64,000 bases of DNA from Xanthomonas cassavae CFBP 4642 (GTDB lineage: Bacteria; Pseudomonadota; Gammaproteobacteria; Xanthomonadales; Xanthomonadaceae), in contig NZ_CM002139.1 of the NCBI RefSeq assembly GCF_000454545.1, forward strand, positions 5,067,634 to 5,131,633, given 5' to 3'. This document shows, piece after piece, positions 8,535 through 16,410 of this stretch. Numbering within the stretch: the first letter of the stretch is position 1; each line of letters starts with the position of its first letter. The position numbers and the translations under genes are program-made. The notes under the pieces are model-generated. The model ran no database searches, was not told the origin of the DNA, and was given only the letters and a program-made list of their open reading frames with translations.

Positions 8535-9950
8535 TCACAGTCCCGGCGGCAGGGTCACATCGAAGCGGGCGCCGCCCAGTTCCTGCGAACGCACCACCTG
8601 CAGCTCGCCGCGATAGGCCTTGATCAAATCCTGCACGATCGACATGCCGATGCCGTGGCCCTGCACGCGCTCATCGCCCCGCACGCCACGCTGCAGGATC
8701 TTGGCGACATCCTCCGGCGCGATGCCGGGGCCATCGTCTTCCACCGACAGGATCAGGCCGGCACGCCGGCTCCCGGTGGTGGGACCAGGCTGGGCGGTCA
8801 GCAGCACGCGGCTGCGCGCCCACTTGAAGCCGTTCTCCAGCAGGTTGCCGAGCAGCTCCTGCAGATCGCCCGGCTCGCCATGAAAACGCGCCTCCGGCGA
8901 AATATCGAACTCGCACAGCACGCCCTTGACCGAATAGACCTTCTCCAGGCCGCGGACGATTTCTTCGGCGGTCGGCTCGATCGGCAGCGGCGCGGCAAAC
9001 AGCTTGTGGCCGCTGGAGGCCGCGCGCGCCAGCTGATACGACACCAGGTCGTTCATGCGACGCAGTTGCACGTCCATCTCTTCGTGCAGATCGCGCTCGG
9101 AGGCACCGCTGTCCAGCTGGGTGCGCAGCACCGCAATCGGCGTCTTGAGGCTGTGCGCCAGGTCGGCCAGCGTATTGCGTTGGCGCTCCAGATTATCGCG
9201 CTCGCTCTCGATGAAGGCATTGATGCTGTCGGTCAACGGCTCCAGCTCGCGCGGATGCTGTTCGCTCATGCGCTGGATCTCGCCGCGCTGCACCTTGGTC
9301 AGCTCGTTGATGACCCGCCGCAGCGGGCGCAGGCTCCATTGCAGGATGAAGGCCTGCAGGACCAGCAGCACCACGCCGGCACTGCCCAGGTAGAACCACA
9401 CCGCGCCACGGAACACCCGCAGCTGCGCGCCCATCGAACGGGCGTCTTCCATCACATAGATGGTGTACGGAATCTCGCCACCGTGCTCACGCTCGACATA
9501 GCTCACACCCAGGCCATAGCGATACAACTGGCCCACGCTGCCGTCGATCTGGGTCATCTCCAGCGGGCCGATGAACTCTTCCTGCCGCGGCTCGAGCATG
9601 CGCCCATGCGGAATATTCGGCCCCTCGGCCGACATCGAGGTCCAGCTTTCATCCGGCCGCACAACTTCGACATACAACCCGCCACCGGGCACATCGAAAC
9701 GTGGATCCGGCGGCTGTCCGCCGATATACAGCGAGCCGTCGCGAACGAAATCGATATTGGCCGCGTAGGCGGAGGCGTAATTCTTCAGCCGCTCGCGAAG
9801 GTTGCGCTCGGCGGTATCGGCGAACGCCACATCCAGCGCATAACCGGCCAGCGCCAGGAAGGCCACCAGGCTAAGGCTGGCGGCCAGCAGCTGGCGCGCC
9901 TGCAAGGAGCGCGGGCGCCAGCGCTTGTACCATTTGGAGCGCCCCGGCAC
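8535..9950 (-). CDS. phoQ: sensor histidine kinase PhoQ
   Basis: A 471-residue membrane kinase. The first membrane segment is near residues 19-41, followed by a periplasmic sensor of about 145 residues with acidic patches, a second segment near 187-207 and a HAMP region (SLRPLRRVINELTKVQRGEI). The H-box is LADLAHSLKTPIAVL. The ATPase has LLGNLLENGFKWA (N), VEDDGPGIA (G1) and GHGIGMSIV (G2). The GTG at 9950 follows AGCAGGACGATTTC, a usable ribosome site. It lies 29 bases after phoP. In Xanthomonas this pair is reported to respond to low divalent cations and to affect virulence regulation; that is literature knowledge, not seen here. Confidence 0.88.
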   Translation of the reverse strand: MPGRSKWYKRWRPRSLQARQLLAASLSLVAFLALAGYALDVAFADTAERNLRERLKNYASAYAANIDFVRDGSLYIGGQPPDPRFDVPGGGLYVEVVRPDESWTSMSAEGPNIPHGRMLEPRQEEFIGPLEMTQIDGSVGQLYRYGLGVSYVEREHGGEIPYTIYVMEDARSMGAQLRVFRGAVWFYLGSAGVVLLVLQAFILQWSLRPLRRVINELTKVQRGEIQRMSEQHPRELEPLTDSINAFIESERDNLERQRNTLADLAHSLKTPIAVLRTQLDSGASERDLHEEMDVQLRRMNDLVSYQLARAASSGHKLFAAPLPIEPTAEEIVRGLEKVYSVKGVLCEFDISPEARFHGEPGDLQELLGNLLENGFKWARSRVLLTAQPGPTTGSRRAGLILSVEDDGPGIAPEDVAKILQRGVRGDERVQGHGIGMSIVQDLIKAYRGELQVVRSQELGGARFDVTLPPGL

Positions 9951-9979
9951 GAAATCGTCCTGCTTGCCGACGTGCGACC

Positions 9980-10663
9980 TCAGCCTTCGGTACGCGGGAT
10001 GGCGAAGCGGTAGCCGCGACCGCGTACGGTCTCGATGGGCTTCAGCTCACCATCAGGGTCGAGCTTCTTGCGCAGGCGGCCGATGAACACCTCCAGCACA
10101 TTGGAGTCACGGTCGAAATCCTGCTGATAGATATGCTCGGTGAGGTCGGCCTTGGAGACCAGTTCGCCGGCATGCATCATCAAGTATTCCAGCACCTTGT
10201 ACTCATAGCTGGTCAGATCGACATTGGCGCCGTTGACGCTGACCGTCTGCGCCGCCAGATCCAGCGCCACCGGCCCGCATTCCAGCGTCGGCTTGCTCCA
10301 GCCCGCCGCACGACGCAGCAACGCGTTGACGCGCGCCAGCAGTTCCTCGACATGGAACGGCTTGACCAGGTAATCGTCGGCACCCTGCTTGAGGCCTTCG
10401 ACCTTGTCCTGCCAGCTGGAACGCGCGGTCAGGATCAGCACCGGGAATTTCTTGCCTTCGTCACGCAGCGCCTTGATCAGTTCCATGCCCGACATCTTGG
10501 GCAGGCCCAGGTCGATGATGCCGACGTCGAACGGCACCTCGCGCCCCATGTAGAGGCCTTCTTCGCCGTCTTGTGCAGCGTCGACAGCAAAGCCTTCACG
10601 CTTCAGGCGCGCGGCAAGGGTCTCGCGCAGCGGAGCTTCGTCTTCGACCAAAAGAATACGCAT
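9980..10663 (-). CDS. phoP: response regulator PhoP
   Basis: A 227-residue OmpR-family regulator. The receiver domain carries LVEDEAPLRETL, phospho-acceptor FDVGIIDLGLPKMSG and LILTARSSWQDKVEG, with the switch Lys in DDYLVKPFH. The C-terminal winged helix (LTSYEYKVLEYLMMHAGELVS, then SNVLEVFIGRLRKKL and TVRGRGYRF) binds DNA as tandem half-sites. It is followed by phoQ in the same operon. The gene for a short PepSY protein lies upstream in the same direction, 71 bases away, so the transcript may begin there. Confidence 0.92.
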   Translation of the reverse strand: MRILLVEDEAPLRETLAARLKREGFAVDAAQDGEEGLYMGREVPFDVGIIDLGLPKMSGMELIKALRDEGKKFPVLILTARSSWQDKVEGLKQGADDYLVKPFHVEELLARVNALLRRAAGWSKPTLECGPVALDLAAQTVSVNGANVDLTSYEYKVLEYLMMHAGELVSKADLTEHIYQQDFDRDSNVLEVFIGRLRKKLDPDGELKPIETVRGRGYRFAIPRTEG

Positions 10664-10734
10664 GCACTCTCCCTAGTTACGTTATCGGCCGGCGGCCGGG
10701 GAATTTATGTGACTGAACGTGGGACTATCTACGT

Positions 10735-11097
10735 TCAGTGGTTATCGTCGCGTGGTGGCAGGTCGGGCGCAGCCGGGTTGCGCGGTGGCGCATCCTGGGT
10801 CTGCTCCGGCTCGTACACGGTGTGCACGCGACCGTCCTTCATGTACTTGACCCGGTTGAGATTACCGCCGTCGAACGGCACACGTTCTGCACCAAGGATC
10901 TGTCCACCGGTAGACCGCTGCACGTGGCGGATGGTGTCCGACAGGGTGCGGCTGCCGCCGCGAGCCGATGCCGGCATTGCCTCGCGCCCACCCTGCCCCA
11001 TCGGGGGATAGCCCTGACTCCACGCCGACGGCGCAACCATGGCCGCCCAAAGGGCAACCAGGGCAACAGAGCGAGCGCGGCTGAGGAAATGGGTCAC
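10735..11097 (-). CDS. short PepSY-like periplasmic protein upstream of phoPQ
   Basis: A 120-residue protein starting with GTG at 11097. A signal peptide (LSRARSVALVALWAAMVAPSAWSQ) precedes a single PepSY-like module: SRTLSDTIRHVQRSTGGQILGA, then NRVKYMKDGRVHTVYE. The tail is Pro/Asp-rich. The core pattern, a helix then two strands ending K-x-x-DGRV, is that of YkoI/PepSY proteins, which can inhibit peptidases or modulate sensors. Position directly upstream of phoP in the same direction suggests co-transcription and a possible accessory role for PhoQ sensing. That role is inference. Confidence 0.75.
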   Translation of the reverse strand: MTHFLSRARSVALVALWAAMVAPSAWSQGYPPMGQGGREAMPASARGGSRTLSDTIRHVQRSTGGQILGAERVPFDGGNLNRVKYMKDGRVHTVYEPEQTQDAPPRNPAAPDLPPRDDNH

Positions 11098-11376
11098 ACC
11101 GGGATCCTAGCGGGTTGTTCAGGAACATTCAAAATTCGTGAAACCGGCCGCGCGTCACACTGCAGCTGGAACTCGAAATCGAGCCAAATTCTTGATTTTG
11201 GGGGGTGAATCCGATCTGAACTTTTTAGCTTCGTGTTAACGCCATTCAGTGAAATGAATATCGACAGGGGATGTCGCCCTCATCGACAGACGTTCCCATC
11301 ACGCGGGCAAGCCGGGAAACCGTTCGAACCGGAACCTCCGGGCCACCTGTTTCAACTTATGCAAGTGCCGGGCCAC
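11098..11376. other. intergenic region upstream of the PepSY-phoPQ unit
   Basis: A 279-base stretch between the dusA 3' end and the PepSY gene start, both on the minus strand. It must hold the promoter of the PepSY-phoPQ transcript. It is locally AT-rich around 11185-11250. I see no convincing PhoP direct repeat, but I cannot test a position matrix. Confidence 0.4.
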
Positions 11377-12381
11377 TCAGGCCACGACGCGCCAGGGCTG
11401 GCTATCGGTGCGCTGCAAGGCCTGCTCAACCAGCTCCCAGCCGGCTCCGGGGCGGTGCGCACCCTCGCTCAACACCTGCCGGAAAGCCCGCCCGCCGGGC
11501 TGGCCGTGGAACAGCCCCAGCACGTGCCGGGTGATGTGCTTCAACGCCAGGCCCTGCGCCAGGTGCCAGTCCACATAGGGCTGCAGCGCGCGCAGCAGCG
11601 ACTTACGCGACTGCGGCGGACGCCGGTTTAAGGCCGCATCCAGCTGATGCAGCACATACGGATCATGATAAGCGGCGCGCCCAAGCATGACGCCGTCGGT
11701 CTGCTGCAGGTGCGCCAGGGCAGCGTCGACGGTCGCAATGCCGCCGTTGAGCACCACCGGCAGCCCGGGGCGCTCGCGCTTGAGCCGATAGGCCCAGTCG
11801 TAGCGCAGCGGCGGAACCTCGCGGTTCTCCTTCGGCGACAGGCCCTTAAGCCAGGCATTGCGGGCGTGCACCACCACCATCGCTGCACCGGCGGCGACCA
11901 CTTGATCGACAAAGCTGGCGAACACCGCGTAGTCGTCATCGTCGTCCACGCCAAGCCGGCATTTGACGGTGATCGGCAGATCGGTGGCAGCGCACATGGC
12001 CGCGACGCAGTCGGCCACCAGTGCCGGCTCGCGCATGAGGCAGGCACCGAAGCGGCCGGCCTGCACCCGATCGGACGGGCAGCCGCAATTGAGGTTGATC
12101 TCGTCGTAGCCCCAGTCCTGGGCGATGGCGGCAGCCCGCGCCAGCAGAGCCGGCTCGCTCCCACCAAGCTGCAGCGCCAGCGGGTGCTCCACCGGATCGA
12201 AACCCATCAACCGGGCGCGATCGCCCTGGATCACCGCATTGGCATGCACCATTTCGGTATACAGGCGGGCCGACGGCGCCAGCAGGCGGTGGAACACCCG
12301 GCAGTGGCGGTCGGTCCAGTCCATCATCGGGGCGACGGACAGACGCAGGGAGGCGGCGTAACGATCGGAAGCAGCGGTCAT
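11377..12381 (-). CDS. dusA: tRNA-dihydrouridine(20/20a) synthase
   Basis: A 334-residue flavoprotein that reduces U20/U20a in the tRNA D-loop using NADPH. The TIM-barrel start RLSVAPMMDWTDRHCR, LALQLGGSEP, and the catalytic loop INLNCGCPSDRVQAGRFGACLM (Cys that protonates C5) identify it. ITVKCRLGVDD, VVHARNAWLKGLSPKENREVPPL and VVLNGGI bind FMN and RNA; the LKGLSPKENR stretch is typical of DusA rather than DusB or DusC. The start at 12381 gives MTAASDRYAASLRLSVAPMM, and longer upstream extension looks non-coding. Confidence 0.93.
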   Translation of the reverse strand: MTAASDRYAASLRLSVAPMMDWTDRHCRVFHRLLAPSARLYTEMVHANAVIQGDRARLMGFDPVEHPLALQLGGSEPALLARAAAIAQDWGYDEINLNCGCPSDRVQAGRFGACLMREPALVADCVAAMCAATDLPITVKCRLGVDDDDDYAVFASFVDQVVAAGAAMVVVHARNAWLKGLSPKENREVPPLRYDWAYRLKRERPGLPVVLNGGIATVDAALAHLQQTDGVMLGRAAYHDPYVLHQLDAALNRRPPQSRKSLLRALQPYVDWHLAQGLALKHITRHVLGLFHGQPGGRAFRQVLSEGAHRPGAGWELVEQALQRTDSQPWRVVA

Positions 12382-12506
12382 TGACGGTCGGCCGCGCCAG
12401 GCAGCCATTGGAATGCGAAGCAGGATCAACAGCTTACACGGGCGTCGATGAATCTGCGGCAGGCCGGCATGGCATGCCGGGGCGCCCTGTCTGCCGGAGG
12501 CGTTGG

Positions 12507-12802
12507 ATGATCACCTGTTCGCTGCGCCATGTGATCGACCCGTATCAGCTGGCCGAATTCGAATATGACGCTCGCTTGTGGATTCCGCTGGTGGCGCGCT
12601 TCGGCGGCCGACATCACGGCTACTTCCTGCCCTCGGAAGGGGCGAACAACATCGCCCTGGCGCTGTTTTCGTTTCCCTCGCTCGCCGAGTACGCGCGCTA
12701 TCGGGACGCATCGCTGCATGCCTGGCGGCGTTCGCCTATGCGCAGCGAACGCGTTGCATCATCAGTTACGAACGCAGCTTCTTTCGTCCGGTGCTCGGAT
12801 AG
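12507..12802 (+). pseudogene. NIPSNAP-family protein, frameshifted
   Basis: The first part (MITCSLRHVIDPYQLAEFE ... SLAEYARYRDASLHA) and the last part (ACLAAFAYAQRTRCIISYE, then RSFFRPVLG and stop at 12800-12802) form one NIPSNAP protein of about 100 residues in two frames. The switch lies near 12716-12730, with no homopolymer there, so a small deletion is likely. A CCGGAGG ribosome site sits six bases before the ATG at 12507. Intact relatives are dimeric alpha-beta-barrel proteins of uncertain function. The first frame continues to 12899 and would give an unrelated Arg/Ser-rich tail. Confidence 0.8.
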
Positions 12803-12838
12803 GCGCGTCGCGCGCCCGCTCCCCGGACCCAGGTGCAA

Positions 12839-13063
12839 TTACGGATTACGGAAACCAACACGCTCTTCAGCGCTCAGCGGCTTGCCGAGGGCGTGGTAAG
12901 AGGCAGCCAGCACGATCAGCGAAGTCCCCATCACCGCGTAGAAGCTCCACGAGGTCGCCAGCACATGCACCTGGCCGAACACCAGCGCGACGACGGCGGT
13001 TGCGGTGCATAGCACCATGGCCAGCAGCGACATCAGGAAAGGGATGGAGGGATCGATCTTCAT
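12839..13063 (-). CDS. small two-span membrane protein
   Basis: A 74-residue protein (MKIDPSIPFLMSLLAMVLCT ...) with two hydrophobic segments near residues 7-30 and 37-58, ending LGKPLSAEERVGFRNP. The ATG at 13063 gives the natural start before the first helix; an upstream start at 13096 would add a Pro-rich leader. It is convergent with the broken NIPSNAP gene. No family is recognised. It could be a small stress-linked inner-membrane protein, but nothing here shows that. Confidence 0.65.
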   Translation of the reverse strand: MKIDPSIPFLMSLLAMVLCTATAVVALVFGQVHVLATSWSFYAVMGTSLIVLAASYHALGKPLSAEERVGFRNP

Positions 13064-13609
13064 GGTGGGGGTTCCAGGCTGCGATGGCTGAAGCATCGGC
13101 GTTCCCGACCCGTTCTTGAACTGTTTTCTACGCTTTTTTTCGACCGATCCAACACAAGTCAGCGCACGCTCAGTTTTCTGTCAAAGCCTTGGCGCACAAG
13201 GCTTTGCGCGTCGGAAATTCCCTGACTTGCGGGCAGCGGAATCACCACATTCGCCAGAGTTCCAACGCAGGCGCGGCGGAAAACCGACAGTGCTAAAACA
13301 GGCGATGTTGCACTGCAAAATCCCCAGGCGCACATGCTGGACGAGGCGTTATCGTCCACCCGATACCGCCACGGCAGAACCTGTTGCCTGAGCGCGGCAG
13401 GCGGCCTGCCGATGCCGGCTGTCCACGCTTGATGCGTTGTCGCTTCGGCTCGATGCAGCCAACTCCAGTGCGTTCCAGGCCCCATCAGGGGGAGCGACAT
13501 CCAGCAAACGACGATGACCGGTACATACGCCGCGGCGTTGCCTGCAATTTGCGCGTGCACGCCAGCGCCGAGACACGCAGGCCCATGCGATAGCCGCGGC
13601 GGTGCCGGC
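13064..13609. other. 546-base gap with one strong hairpin
   Basis: No credible gene is visible: open frames here are short, Arg-rich and lack family features. A perfect 9-bp stem with a 5-base loop (AAAGCCTTG, GCGCA, CAAGGCTTT) occupies 13183-13205. It is not followed by a T tract on either strand, so it is not a standard terminator. The base composition is somewhat lower in GC near 13100-13200. Confidence 0.5.
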
Positions 13610-14185
13610 TCAGCGTGCCGGGGCGGTAGCGAACTCGCCGCGTTGCAGCTTGGTCACGTCGTTGCCCTGCCCATCCTTGAGGCTGAGATCCGCGCCCTTG
13701 GCGGCCAGATCCTTGAGCACGTCGGTGCGCTGGAACAGCGCGGCATACATGGCGGCAGTCTGGCCGGCGTTGTTGCGCTGGTCGGGCGCGCAATCGGCCT
13801 GCATCAGGCGCTTGGCGATCGCCAGCTCGCCCTTGAAGATGGCGCCCATCAGGGCGGTGTTGCCGCGCCTGTCCTGCGCGCAAGGGTCGGCGCCGGCGCC
13901 AAGCAGCTGCTCCACCGCCGGGCGCTGGCCGTGGTAGGCGGCCAGGATCAGCGCGGTGTAGCCCTTTTCGTCGCGGGTGTTGAGGTCGTAGTGCGAGCGG
14001 ATGAATTCGGCCAGCATGTCCTGGCGACCTTCGCGCGCGGCGTCGAAGAAATAGTCGCGCAGTTGCAGCTTGATCTGCTCGGGGCTGGCTGCCGCGGTGC
14101 GTGCCGCTGCCGGCGTGGCCGTCGGCGAGGCGGCCATGGCGGACGCGCAGAGCGCGCTCAGCAGGATCAACATCAGAGTGCGCAT
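13610..14185 (-). CDS. periplasmic ankyrin-repeat protein paired with catalase
   Basis: A 191-residue protein. A signal peptide (MRTLMLILLSALCASAMA) is followed by about four ankyrin repeats: LRDYFFDAAREGRQDMLAEF, then DEKGYTALILAAYHGQ, RRGNTALMGAIFKGELAIAK and NNAGQTAAMYAALFQRTD. It follows katB by 57 bases in the same direction, the same arrangement as katB-ankB in Pseudomonas aeruginosa, where the ankyrin protein supports catalase activity. A role in heme loading or stabilising the periplasmic catalase is likely by analogy. Confidence 0.88.
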   Translation of the reverse strand: MRTLMLILLSALCASAMAASPTATPAAARTAAASPEQIKLQLRDYFFDAAREGRQDMLAEFIRSHYDLNTRDEKGYTALILAAYHGQRPAVEQLLGAGADPCAQDRRGNTALMGAIFKGELAIAKRLMQADCAPDQRNNAGQTAAMYAALFQRTDVLKDLAAKGADLSLKDGQGNDVTKLQRGEFATAPAR

Positions 14186-14242
14186 GTCGCTCTCCTGAAG
14201 AAGGACGGCACCGCGGCGGAGGCCGCGATACCGTCGGGTGGA

Positions 14243-15766
14243 TCAGTCCTGCAGGCTGGAGGCCAGCTGCTTGACGCGGGCCAGGTCGCCCTTGGCAACA
14301 CGGGTCACACCGGTGCCGTATTCCGGGTCGGCCTTGTACAGGAACGACAGCATCAGGTGCTTGCTTTCGGTGTCGGTGTTGGCCAACGACTCGCCGAAGC
14401 TCTGCACCAGATCGGCGCGGTCCTTCTTGCTGTAGGAGCGATACAACTCACCGGCCTGCTTGAAGTTCTGCTCGCGGATGATCTTGGCCTGCTGGGTGGT
14501 GCCCGACAGCGGCAATTCGCTGTAGCGCGCCGCGGCGTCCTGCGGACGCGGCTCCAGGCGGCTCGGCTCGTAATTCACGCCGCTGGTGGTCTGGCCGATG
14601 TTGCCCTGGCCGTCCTGGTTGCCGTTGTTGACGGCCACACGTGGGCGGTTGACCGGCAGGCTCAGGCCATTGGCACCGATGCGATACAGCTGAGTGTCGG
14701 CGTAGGAGAAGATGCGGCCCTGCAACAGGCGATCTTCCGAAGGTTCGATGCCCGGCACCAGGTTGGCCGGCGCCATCGCGACCTGCTCGGTCTCCTGGAA
14801 GAAGTTGTCGACGTTCTTGTTCAACACCATCTGGCCGACCTTCTGCTCCGGCACGTCCGGCCAGATCTTGGTCGCATCGAGCGGATCGAAGTCGAACTTG
14901 GCCAGATCTTCGGGCTTGAGCACCTGCACGTACAGGTCCCACTTCGGGTAGTCGCCCTTCTTGATTGCGCCGACCAGGTCGTTGGTCAGGTGGCTGTAAT
15001 CCTTGGCCTGCACCGCGGCGACCTGCTTGGGATCGAGGTTCTTGATGCCTTGCAGCGTCTTCCAGTGGAACTTGACGTAGTGCACTTCACCCTGCGCGTT
15101 GACCAGCTTGTAGGCGTGCACGCCGTTGCCGTCCATGAAGCGGTAGCCGGCGGGCGTGCCTTCATTGGAGTACAGCAGGGTCAGCGTGCGCGTGCCTTCT
15201 GGCACGTGCGAGAAGAAATCGAAGCGACGCGAGTCATCGTCCAGATTGGTGCGCGGGTCCGGCTTGAACGCGTGGACCATGTCGGGGAACTTGATCGCAT
15301 CGCGGATGAAGAAGGTGGGGAAGTTGTTGCCGACCAGATCCCAGTTGCCTTCGCTGGTATAGAACTTGGTCGCAAAGCCATGCGGGTCGCGCAGCGTTTC
15401 CGGCGAGTGGTTGCCGTGCACCACCGATGAAAAGCGCACGAACACCGGGGTCTTTTCGCCGGCGCTGAACACCTTGGCCTTGGTCAGGCTGGACAGATCG
15501 GCGGTGGCGGTGAACTCGCCTTTGACGCCGGTGCCGCGCGCATGCACCACACGCTCGGCGATGCGCTCGCGATCGAAACGCTGCAGTTTCTGGATCAGCT
15601 GCACGTCCTGCAGCAAGGTCGGGCCGGTGGCGCCCGCGGTCTGCGAGTTCTGGTTATCACCCACCTTGGCGCCGTTGTCGCGGGTCAGAACGGATTGGGC
15701 AAAGACCGGCGGGGCGATCAGCGTGGGGGCTAGCAGGGCTAGCACCATGAGGGATCCAGGGCGCAT
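14243..15766 (-). CDS. katB: periplasmic catalase
   Basis: A 507-residue monofunctional heme catalase. A signal peptide (VLALLAPTLIAPPVFAQS) sends it to the periplasm. The catalytic His is in RIAERVVHARGTG (about residue 75) and the distal Asn in WDLVGNNFPTFFIRDAIKFPD. The proximal heme Tyr is in the RLLQGRIFSYADTQLYR signature. VNYEPSRLEPRPQ is also conserved. It degrades hydrogen peroxide, a plant-defence oxidant. It is followed by the ankyrin gene. Redox control (OxyR) would be expected from relatives, but I could not recognise a clean OxyR site upstream. Confidence 0.93.
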   Translation of the reverse strand: MRPGSLMVLALLAPTLIAPPVFAQSVLTRDNGAKVGDNQNSQTAGATGPTLLQDVQLIQKLQRFDRERIAERVVHARGTGVKGEFTATADLSSLTKAKVFSAGEKTPVFVRFSSVVHGNHSPETLRDPHGFATKFYTSEGNWDLVGNNFPTFFIRDAIKFPDMVHAFKPDPRTNLDDDSRRFDFFSHVPEGTRTLTLLYSNEGTPAGYRFMDGNGVHAYKLVNAQGEVHYVKFHWKTLQGIKNLDPKQVAAVQAKDYSHLTNDLVGAIKKGDYPKWDLYVQVLKPEDLAKFDFDPLDATKIWPDVPEQKVGQMVLNKNVDNFFQETEQVAMAPANLVPGIEPSEDRLLQGRIFSYADTQLYRIGANGLSLPVNRPRVAVNNGNQDGQGNIGQTTSGVNYEPSRLEPRPQDAAARYSELPLSGTTQQAKIIREQNFKQAGELYRSYSKKDRADLVQSFGESLANTDTESKHLMLSFLYKADPEYGTGVTRVAKGDLARVKQLASSLQD

Positions 15767-16023
15767 GGCGTCAGCTCGTGTTGAGGGAGCTGAATCATGG
15801 CCAGCGGACCGTAGCGTGAGAAGTCGTTAGTTCTGATCGCTACGATAGGCGAACATGATGATGGCCGCGTTGCGTGATAAGCATCGCTTTGGATGTGGCA
15901 TCGTGTTGCAGATAACAGCGCTTTCCTGGGAGGCGCTGCGCTATGGGCGTTCGCATTGCATGACGAAACTGCCGAATGCGATGCACTGATGCTGCGATGC
16001 AGCGCTATTGCCTGGAGTGTTGT
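15767..16023. other. katB upstream region
   Basis: A 257-base stretch before katB that should hold its promoter. I see no gene. A weak half-site-like GATAGGCGAACATGAT lies near 15845 but does not match an OxyR box well enough to call. Confidence 0.35.
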
Positions 16024-16275
16024 TCAATGCCTCACTGCAGCCGGCTCACGAAGCAGGCGCGGCTCCGACACATTCTCAGGCCGCGTGCGCTTGGTCTCGG
16101 GGATTGTTAGGTGATATGCCCAGCCGCAATGCGCAGCACCAACGCGTCTGCGTCCGACCCGCAAGGCGCTCCCAGCCCACTCTCCAACCAAGCGGTCCGG
16201 CACCGTGGCGATGCCACTGCCTGCATGCGTCAAGAGCGTCAGGAACAGTGCCAGGGCATGAAAGCGAGTGCTCAT
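16024..16275 (-). CDS. possible small secreted protein or gene remnant
   Basis: An 83-residue frame with a good signal peptide (MSTRFHALALFLTLLTHAGS, then GIA) and a plausible mature start VPDRLVGEWAGSALRVG. The rest is Arg-rich and does not look like a folded domain. It may therefore be the 5' part of a decayed secreted-protein gene whose frame was lost after about residue 40. A GGAG lies very close to the ATG. No family is recognised. Confidence 0.3.
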   Translation of the reverse strand: MSTRFHALALFLTLLTHAGSGIATVPDRLVGEWAGSALRVGRRRVGAAHCGWAYHLTIPETKRTRPENVSEPRLLREPAAVRH

Positions 16276-16410
16276 GGCTCCGCTCGCAGGTCCAGTAGGC
16301 CGGGCGGGCAGGTGCGGTACTGCAGCAGTGCATCGTTGATGCGCGCGCAGCCGATGACTTATTCACCTGCTGCGCGCTTTGTCGCTGCAGAGCACGCGCA
16401 ACGACCGCTG

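Noticed and set aside
13183..13205. 9-bp hairpin as an intrinsic terminator
   Set aside because: No T tract follows on either strand and no gene ends close to it.
15835..15860. OxyR box before katB
   Set aside because: Only one weak ATAG half-site is present; the spacing and the other half-sites do not match.
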